Assembly: GCA_026770585.1 (NCBI GenBank)
Contig: MU646332.1
Span: 475,508-486,347 of the forward strand
Direction: 5' to 3'
Source: Baffinella frigidus
Lineage: Eukaryota; Cryptophyceae; Cryptomonadales; Baffinellaceae
DNA length: 10,840 bases
How positions within the stretch are numbered: position 1 is the first letter of the stretch; each line of letters begins with the position of its first letter. The translations under genes and the position numbers were made by a program. The notes beneath the pieces are model-generated. The model saw nothing but the letters and a program-made list of their open reading frames with translations, was not told the DNA's origin and made no database searches. Positions 6,451 through 10,840 of this stretch are shown here, one piece after another.

Positions 6451-7381
6451 TAAGCCATCTGCAAGGCAGGGCGGGGGGCAAGCATGTACCGCGTCGTCGA
6501 GCGGGGCAGGCGGCATCTCATTCCCGCTGTCCTCCGAGCTGTCCTCTACACCCTGCCAGGGAACACACCGCGAATGTCAGGATCCGACTCACCTCGATGC
6601 GCGCAGCCGCCCAGACGGTTCCACCGGCGAACCCCGTGAAAGCGAGATGCGCCGAAGTGCTGAGTATAAGAGCACACCACCACCTTCTATATGTTAGGTC
6701 CTTGCGGTTTTAATTTCGCCCAACATATGCCAACGCCGCGCCCTTCCGTAGAAAGGACTGCAGAGAAAAGCATTTTTGGCGCGCGGGTTGGAAGACACGG
6801 GGTCGAGAGCTGCATGCGCGTGCAGCGGGGGCGTACCACCCACGATGAGTCGCTGCTGGGCGAGGACGTTCTGGACAGCGTGAGCCGGAACTCGAGAACC
6901 GAGGAAGGATCCTCCTCCGGCAGGAGCGAGAGAGCCTCGAAGAGCTCCGCGTCATTCCCTATCTGCGCGCCAGCCATCATGCCAGGACCACTTCAGGGGG
7001 CATGCCGCGCCATGCGCCATCCATGCGCGCCGACCCTGGGACCACAAAAGATTAGCTCGAGGTGGGCTGCAGCTGGGAGAGACCGTGACGTGGGGGTGAT
7101 CTGGCGTGATGCGCTCGAGGTGCCCGACGCTGTTCTCCGGCAGCTCGAACAGTCCCAGCGCCGCGGTCCACCTGAAAACATCAGGAAACGACGGACCCGT
7201 TAAGGCGGCCGGGGGGCAGAGCACCAATTCGGAAAGACGCTTCTGCGCCCATCATGATCCAGCAACACAGCATCCAAAGGCGGGGAGTGGGATGGGGGGA
7301 AGACAGCGAGGGAAACGAGGCCAGCGCGTCGATTTCGATGCTCGCGGAGGAGGAGAGGTGGGACACGATGACTTGCCGCAT
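6450..7381 (-). CDS. Possible fragmentary spliced gene, product not recognised
   Basis: Several minus-strand pieces read like exons, though no single frame spans them. About 7171-7090 follows an acceptor-like TGTTTTCAG and encodes WTAALGLFELPENSVGHLER. 6962-6837 follows GCGCGCAG and is 42 codons ending before GTACGC; it encodes GNDAELFEALSLLPEEDPSS then VLEFRLTLSRTSS. About 6663-6593 encodes HLAFTGFAGGTVWAAARIE and ends at GAG|GTGAGT. After a 40-nt intron candidate, 6552 onward encodes GVEDSSEDSGNEMPPAPLDD. A possible first exon starts at ATG 7381 (MRQVIVSHLSS). I could not reconcile all splice phases, notably across the dispersed element at 6696-6778. The LPEE helix recalls HEAT-repeat importins, but that is too weak to name the gene. 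It may be a pseudogene. Confidence 0.3.
6553..6592 (-). other. Candidate 40-nt spliceosomal intron
   Basis: On the minus strand the donor is GAG|GTGAGT, a branch-like CCTGAC lies mid-way, and a T/C-containing stretch ends TTCCCTGGCAG|G. Splicing it out joins two open segments in phase 0 (...AAARIE to GVEDSSED...). All consensus elements fall in the expected order, but 40 nt is very short for an intron, and the flanking coding sequence is unidentified. Confidence 0.4.
6696..6778 (-). repeat. Dispersed ~90-bp element, copy E (reverse strand)
   Basis: Read on the minus strand it starts AAAAATGCTTTTCTCTGCAG, then CTACGGAAGGGCG, GTTGGCATATGTTGGGCG, AAATTAAAACC and AAGGACCT. It is closest to copies C and D. 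The 16-bp sequence GAAGGTGGTGGTGTGC that directly follows copy C (7768-7783) also follows this copy (6672-6687, minus strand) after an 8-bp insertion, so the repeat unit extends past the core. Confidence 0.85.
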
Positions 7382-7533
7382 GCTGGCCGTTGCGGGGGGG
7401 GGCTGAGCGAAAGGGGCGCCTCTGCACTCCTCGTCCGCGTCCGATCCCTGCTGAGCTCCTTCGATCTTGAGATCAGCTTTTCACGGCCACATTTGACGCA
7501 AAGTTGACAGTTGGTACATTTCGGGCCGCGCGA
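7382..7533. other. Short intergenic stretch ending in a 30-bp repeat
   Basis: No gene is recognised. Positions 7501-7530 match 9561-9590 at 27 of 30 bases (AAGTTGACAGTTGGTACATT against AAGTTGAAAGTTGGCACAAT, both followed by TCGGGCCGCG), about 2 kb apart in the same orientation. In this copy the repeat abuts dispersed element B. Confidence 0.6.
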
Positions 7534-7620
7534 TGCTTTTTCTGCAGATCTTTTAAAGGCGTGTCGTTGGGCTATGTTGGGAGCAGTTAAACCCTAGAAG
7601 ACCTAAAGGGCGCTGCCCTT
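7534..7620 (+). repeat. Dispersed ~90-bp element, copy B
   Basis: Landmarks are TGCTTTTTCTGCAGATC, a shortened central part lacking CTACGGAAGG, GGCGTGTCGTTGGGCTATGT, TGGGAGCAGTTAAACCC, GACCTAAAGGG and GCGCTGCCC. With the copies at 7686 and 7784 it forms a same-orientation cluster of three within 331 bp. Confidence 0.82.
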
Positions 7621-7685
7621 CTGAACCACCCTGTATCCCCTCTTCACGAGCCTCTGCACTGGAGAGCGAAACGCGATCCGAAAGC

Positions 7686-7770
7686 AAAAATGCTTTCTCT
7701 GCAGATCCCTTCTACGGAACGGCGTGTCGTTCGGCTATGTTGGGAGAAATTAAAACCTCAAGGACCTGAA
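7686..7770 (+). repeat. Dispersed ~90-bp element, copy C
   Basis: Landmarks are AAAAATGCTTTCTCTGCAG, CTACGGAACGGCGTGTCGTT, GGCTATGTTGGGAG, AAATTAAAACCTCAAGGACC. It is followed at once by GAAGGTGGTGGTGTGC and then by copy D. The GATCCGAAAG just before it (7675-7684) is also found before copy F (9102-9111). Confidence 0.85.
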
Positions 7771-7783
7771 GGTGGTGGTGTGC

Positions 7784-7864
7784 AAAAATGCTTTCTTTGC
7801 ACTCCTTTTTACGGAAGGGCGTGTCGTTGGCATATGTTGGGCGAAATTAAAATCTAAAGGACCT
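7784..7864 (+). repeat. Dispersed ~90-bp element, copy D
   Basis: Landmarks are AAAAATGCTTTCTTTGCA, TTTACGGAAGGGCGTGTCGT, TGGCATATGTTGGGCG, AAATTAAAATCTAAAGGACC. It shares CATATGTTGGGCGAAATTAA with copy E, making these two the closest pair. It ends at the edge of an AT-rich island. Confidence 0.85.
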
Positions 7865-7866
7865 GC

Positions 7867-7960
7867 TCTTCTTATTGAATATATATATATGTACTATAAT
7901 AGTAGTATATGTCATTCTGAGTATGAAGAGATAGTAAAATAACTATCAAAAAAACGCGAC
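7867..7960. other. AT-rich island with two small palindromes
   Basis: This sharp AT-rich stretch in a GC-rich setting contains an ATATATATAT run, the palindrome TACTATAATAGTA (7892-7904) and a 6-bp-stem hairpin GATAGT/ACTATC (7930-7947) followed by an A run. It encodes nothing visible. It could be a DNA-unwinding or nucleosome-poor site at the edge of the telomere-like tract, but there is no evidence of function. Confidence 0.45.
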
Positions 7961-8020
7961 ACAACCACCGCGCGGTTCTCCCTATCTCCAAGGAGGCGTC
8001 GAGATCTGAGGCCGGGTCGG

Positions 8021-9101
8021 GGAGGTTAGGGTTTAGGGTTTGGGGTTTGGGGTTTAGGGTTTAAGGTTTAGAGTTTAGGGTTTAGGGTATGTGGTTGATG
8101 GTTGATGGTTGAGGGTTGAGGTTTGAGGGTGTAGGGTTGAGGTTTGAAGTGTGAGGGTTGAGAGTTGAGGGTTGAGGGTTTGGGGTTTGGGGTTGAGGAT
8201 TAAGGGTTTAAGTTTTGATAAGTTTTGAGGTTAGGGTGTAGGGTGTAGCGTAAAGAAATAAGAAATTGGGTTTAGGGTTTAGGGTTTAGGGTTTAGGGTT
8301 TAGGGTTCAGGGTTTAGAGTATGGGGTTCAGGATGGTTTAGGGTGTAGGGTGTAGGGTTCAGGGTTCAGGGATTCAGGGTTGAGGTTTTGGGGTTTGGCA
8401 CTTGGGGTTTGGGGTTTGAGGTTGAGGATTTAGGGTTCAAGTTTGGAAGTTTAAGGTTTTGGGTTTAGGGTTTAGGGTTCAGGGTTTAGGGTTTAGGGTT
8501 TAGAGTTTAGGGTTCAGGGTTTAGGGTTGAGGGTTGAGGGTTGAGGGTAGAGGGTTTATGGTTGAGGGTTCAGGGTTCAAGGGTTCATGCTTTGGGGTTT
8601 AAGGTTGAGGGTGTAAGGTTTAGGGTGTAGGATTTGGTTTTAAGGATTGAAAATTAAGGGATGATGGTGTAGGGTGTAGGATGTGGGATTTACGGTCTAG
8701 GGTTTAAGGTTCAGGGTTCAGGGTTCAGGGTTCAGAGCTTGGGGTTTGGAGTTTTGGGTTTAGGGTTTAGGTTTTCGTGTTTCGAAAAGGAATTGTAATT
8801 GAGTGTTTATGGTTTGTAATTGAGTGTCATGCAGTGTTTATGGTAGGAATTGTAGTTGAGTGTTTATGGTTTAGGGTTTCGGGTTTAGGGTTTTGAGTAA
8901 AGGGTGGAGAGTAGAGGGATGGGGGTGTAGGATGCAGAAATTTGGGTTTATGGTTTAGGGTGTTGCGTGCTGGCTGCGGAGGTGGTTCAAATTTAGGATT
9001 GAGGGTTGAGGGTTGGGGGTTCCGGGTTCAGAGTTTTTGGTGTTGGGTGTAGGATTTAGGGCGCAGGCTTCAGGCTTCAGGGTTTTGGTTTGAGGGAGTA
9101 G
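8021..9101. repeat. Degenerate telomere-like heptamer tract (TTTAGGG type)
   Basis: About 1.1 kb of mostly 7-bp units related to TTTAGGG, with G-rich strand on +. Common variants are TTCAGGG, TTGAGGG, TTTGGGG and TGTAGGG. A perfect run of five TTTAGGG units lies at 8271-8305. Non-telomeric inclusions occur, such as the direct repeat GGAATTGTAATTGAGTGTTT (8789) and its near copy at 8846. No gene is present. The tract is either interstitial telomeric sequence or the inner part of a subtelomere. Confidence 0.9.
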
Positions 9102-9170
9102 AGATCCGAAAGAAAGCAATGGCCTTTGTGCAGGATACGTTCCGGTGTCCGCCTATGTTGGGATCTCGAA
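9102..9170 (+). repeat. Dispersed ~90-bp element, copy F (degenerate), inside the telomere-like tract
   Basis: It starts GATCCGAAAG as the copy C region does, then shows AATGGCCTTTGTGCAGGAT, ACG, TCCG and GCCTATGTTGGGA. The 3' part is lost. Heptamer sequence continues on both sides, so the element appears to have landed in the tract and decayed. Confidence 0.6.
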
Positions 9171-9273
9171 GAACGGAAAGTAGGATGTAGGATGTAGGGT
9201 TCAGGGGTAAGCGAGTAGAGTTTAAAGTTCAGCGTTAGGGTTTAGCTCCTTGCATTTAGGGTCAAATTTCTGG
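9171..9273. repeat. Continuation of degenerate telomere-like heptamers
   Basis: Irregular units such as TGTAGGATGTAGGG and GTTAGGGTTTAG are interrupted by unrelated bases. No gene is seen. Confidence 0.7.
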
Positions 9274-9469
9274 TGTAGGGTGTAGGGTGTAGGGTGTAGG
9301 GTGTAGGGTGTAGGGTGTAGGGTGTAGGGTGTAGGGTGTAGGGTGTAGGGTGTAGGGTGTAAGGTGAAGTGTGTAGGGTGTAGTGTGTAGTGTGTAGTGT
9401 GTAGGGTGTAGGGTGCAGGGTGTCAGGTGGTGGGTGTAACATGTGGGGTGAAGTGTGTAGGGTGTAAGG
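9274..9469. repeat. Phased heptamer array: 12 perfect TGTAGGG plus 16 variant units
   Basis: Twelve uninterrupted TGTAGGG units occupy 9274-9357. A further 16 units follow to 9469 with substitutions only (TGTAAGG, TGAAGTG, TGTAGTG three times, TGCAGGG, TGTCAGG and others); no indel breaks the 7-bp phase over 196 bp. The reverse strand therefore shows a spurious repeating heptapeptide frame, which is not a gene. Confidence 0.95.
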
Positions 9470-9640
9470 TGCAAACCCTCAGACCGAAATAACGGCTCCA
9501 GGAACGAGGCAGGAACCCACGAAGGGCCTGACGTGGATAGGTGCTTTGGTGCAGTTTCAAAAGTTGAAAGTTGGCACAATTCGGGCCGCGACGGTTCACC
9601 AGCCTGGGGAGGGGCCAACTTTTCAGAGCTAGCCTAGGAG
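9470..9640. other. Unique spacer containing a 30-bp repeat shared with 7501-7530
   Basis: No gene is recognised. Positions 9561-9590 match 7501-7530 at 27 of 30 bases. A short inverted pair (AAAGTTGGC at 9566-9574 and GCCAACTTT around 9614-9622) could form a small hairpin. Confidence 0.5.
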
Positions 9641-9745
9641 TATCACTTAAGTGGCCAGTAGGCGCATACACCGTACCGTAGGGCCCTAGGACCTGCCTAG
9701 GACCTATCGGGGGTCAATTGTGACCCCCTGGCCACGTAAGGGATA
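9641..9745. mobile_element. Inverted-repeat element family 2, copy A (105 bp)
   Basis: The left end is TATCACTTAAGTGGCCA and the right end TGGCCACGTAAGGGATA, a terminal inverted repeat of about 17 bp with two mismatches and TA at both edges. The interior carries AGGGCCCTAGGACCTGCCTA and a perfect 8-bp-stem hairpin (GGGGGTCA at 9709-9716, loop ATTG, TGACCCCC at 9721-9728). There is no coding capacity. It is a MITE-like element. Confidence 0.75.
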
Positions 9746-9823
9746 GGACCGCCCGAGAGACTGTACATGTCTTGGTCCGCAAGTAACCTCTGTAGTGCCG
9801 CAGGACTGGAGCTTCCGTAAGTA

Positions 9824-9927
9824 TATCCCTTAAGTGACCAGTAGGCTCATACACCCTACGGCAGGGCCCTAGGACCTGCCTAAGGCGAGTCAGGGTGAAT
9901 ATTCGCCCTATGGGCACTTGAGGGATA
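9824..9927. mobile_element. Inverted-repeat element family 2, copy B (104 bp)
   Basis: The left end is TATCCCTTAAGTGACCAG and the right end CACTTGAGGGATA. It shares CCAGTAGGC, CATACACC and AGGGCCCTAGGACCTGCCTA with copy A, 183 bp upstream. The centre has a different but again palindromic sequence, AGGGTGAATATTCGCCCT (9892-9909). Weak similarity continues past both ends (ACCGCC then GAGA downstream), so the pair may be a tandem duplication rather than two insertions. Confidence 0.75.
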
Positions 9928-10008
9928 CACCGCCGAGATGGCGCTTTCGTGAGCGACGGCACATGCGGAAATTGCAAGCCTCCCGAGAGGAAGATAGTAT
10001 TTCAAACC

Positions 10009-10014
10009 TTTATT
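10009..10014 (-). promoter_or_regulatory. Possible polyadenylation signal AATAAA
   Basis: AATAAA on the minus strand, 58 nt beyond the TAG stop of the two-exon Cys/His gene and in an AT-richer stretch, as a 3' UTR signal would be. Whether this organism uses AATAAA is not known from the window. Confidence 0.4.
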
Positions 10015-10072
10015 GATACCTACATGTGCACGGCCACCATGCACCCTACCCCTCGAACTTCCTCTCTCTCTG

Positions 10073-10787
10073 CTACCCCCCTCGACTCAGCCACTCGCGC
10101 TTCCCCCCCCCCTCTCGCGCGCTCCCCCCCCACTCCCCCCTGCCCCCACCCGCTGCGACATACCGCACGTTTGTATGCCCGGCGGAAGCGTGGGTCTTGC
10201 AGGAGACGGGGGTGCCGCCTTCAGGGCCGAATGACGCGATTCTGCCGCATTCGCACATGCGGTGCCGCAGGTTGACCATTCCGCTGGATCTGGGTTGGAG
10301 GGGTGCAGGGTTACTCGCGCCCCTGTACACTTACTCCATCGCAACACAACTCAAACAGTCAGCAGGCGCACGTGCATCATAACTTGGAGCCATTCCCCCC
10401 TCCACTTTTAGGCAACCGGTGGTTCACAACCTGTTAGCCCAGGCTCCCTAGCTAGGACCCACATGCCACTTAGCAGCGGCCGAGTTCCTTCCCCCCCGGA
10501 TATCCGGGGGAAATGCGGTTAGCATCCAACGCAAATGGATAAAATCTAGTACCAATCGTTTAGATGGACTGTATCCGTGAAGCCCCCGGTGGCTGCTGAG
10601 TGAGATGCGAGGCTCACAACCTGTGCAATATTAAGTCATTTGTGTAGTAACCTTCATAGGAATCAAATGAAAAAAAACAGGTTTCCCCGGACAGACAAAA
10701 CCTGTGTAAGGCGCAGCGCGCACGGTGCTTCCCCTTCCAGCCGTAGGACGCGTGCGTCCCACACTCCCCCTTCTCGCACACCGGCGC
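10073..10787 (-). CDS. EsV-1-7-like Cys/His repeat protein, two exons, 5' partial
   Basis: Proposed minus-strand exons are 10787-10702 (after acceptor CCCTACAG) and 10289-10073 (after acceptor CCAACCCAG), with donor CACAG|GTTTTG at 10702/10701. The join keeps frame: 303 nt, 100 aa plus TAG. Exon 1 encodes CEKGECGTHASYG...C-A-L-H, that is C-x4-C-x15-C-x2-H. Exon 2 opens with RSSGMVNLRHRMC, completing repeat 1 as H-x3-G-M-V, then CGRIASFGPEGGTPVSCKTH, repeat 2 (C-x15-C-x2-H, H-x3-G). These match the EsV-1-7 repeat of algae, known from the Ectocarpus developmental regulator IMM; its biochemical role is unclear and metal binding is inferred. The first Cys pair of repeat 2 is C-x1-C, not C-x4-C. 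The tail after repeat 2 is Gly/Arg/Trp-rich low complexity, so a GTATGT at 10163-10158 may be a further donor. No start codon is visible; earlier exons would lie past the window. It could be a pseudogene fragment. Confidence 0.6.
10290..10701 (-). other. Inferred 412-bp intron of the EsV-1-7-like gene, with palindrome and direct repeats
   Basis: Bounded on the minus strand by GTTTTG and CAACCCAG. In-frame stops lie just inside both ends, so it cannot be coding read-through. It holds a perfect 18-bp palindrome, CCCCCGGATATCCGGGGG, at 10493-10510, and TCACAACCTGT twice (10424-10434 and 10614-10624), each preceded by CCGGTGG at different distances. It may contain an old inserted element. Confidence 0.5.
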
Positions 10788-10790
10788 CTG

Positions 10791-10840
10791 TAGGGATCAG
10801 GGTTTGGGTTCAATGTTTGGGAATTGAGGTTTGGGGTTCA
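10791..10840. repeat. Start of another telomere-like heptamer tract (runs off the window)
   Basis: Irregular units CAGGGTTTGGGTTCA, TTTGGGAATTGAGG and TTTGGGGTTCA resemble the 8021-9101 tract in the same orientation. The tract directly abuts the splice acceptor of the upstream exon of the EsV-1-7-like gene. Confidence 0.65.

Noticed and set aside
6663-6668. TATA box (TATAAG on the + strand near 6665)
   Set aside because: No + strand gene follows. On the minus strand the same bases fit a splice acceptor or coding sequence better.
6691-7203. + strand frame of 170 codons
   Set aside because: It starts in the dispersed element (copy E, reversed) and is opposite the better exon-like segments on the minus strand. 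The composition is Arg/Ser-rich, as expected of an antisense frame.
7930-7947. Rho-independent-type terminator (hairpin followed by an A run)
   Set aside because: The stem is only 6 bp and AT-rich, and such terminators do not apply in a eukaryotic nuclear genome.
9242-9618. Minus-strand frames encoding a repeating Thr-Leu-His-Pro-Thr-Pro-Tyr heptapeptide
   Set aside because: This is the direct translation of the 7-bp DNA array, where every frame gives a 7-residue repeat. It is not evidence of a gene.
10631-10813. Minus-strand 60-residue frame starting in the terminal heptamer tract
   Set aside because: It is an alternative frame of the segment whose other frame carries the ordered C-x4-C-x15-C-x2-H motif. 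It also reads through the inferred donor and begins in telomere-like repeat.

Overview
The window looks like nuclear DNA of a single-celled eukaryote, most likely an alga or alga-related protist. It has plant/alga-type telomere-like heptamers (TTTAGGG), short inverted-repeat transposons, a BTB plus pentapeptide-repeat protein of eukaryotic type, and a split gene with splice signals encoding Cys/His repeats like the EsV-1-7 family. That family is known from brown algae and other stramenopiles, some cryptophytes and algal viruses. A cryptophyte or stramenopile would fit, but the sequence alone does not settle the taxon. No bacterial operon, rRNA, tRNA or CRISPR array is visible.

Layout. 1-342: G-rich, with diverged direct repeats and no gene. 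343-1689: five copies of a near-palindromic, TA-flanked MITE (four full, one truncated), with a 6 x 23-bp tandem repeat between copies two and three. 1387-1615 is pyrimidine-rich. 1724-1820: one copy of a separate ~90-bp dispersed element. 1895-5953, minus strand: the main gene, 1352 aa with an acidic N-terminus, a KCTD-type BTB domain and about 1170 residues of pentapeptide repeats, much of it built from 396-522 nt super-repeats. 6096-6450: a ~175-bp tandem duplication covering its upstream region. 6450-7400: probable exon fragments of an unidentified spliced minus-strand gene, with a strong 40-nt intron candidate. 6696-7864: four more dispersed elements. 7867-7960: an AT-rich island. 8021-9469: degenerate telomere-like heptamers, including a 28-unit block in perfect 7-bp phase. 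9641-9927: two copies of a second inverted-repeat element. 10073-10787, minus strand: a 5'-partial two-exon gene with two EsV-1-7-like motifs whose register is restored across a 412-bp intron. 10788-10840: another telomere-like tract begins.

The two best-supported genes show no direct functional link. The BTB-pentapeptide protein could be a cullin-3 adaptor with an unusually long beta-helix. The EsV-1-7-like gene would encode a small, possibly zinc-binding, Cys/His protein. The rest is repeat-dominated and may be subtelomeric, or an internal region rich in telomere-like sequence.
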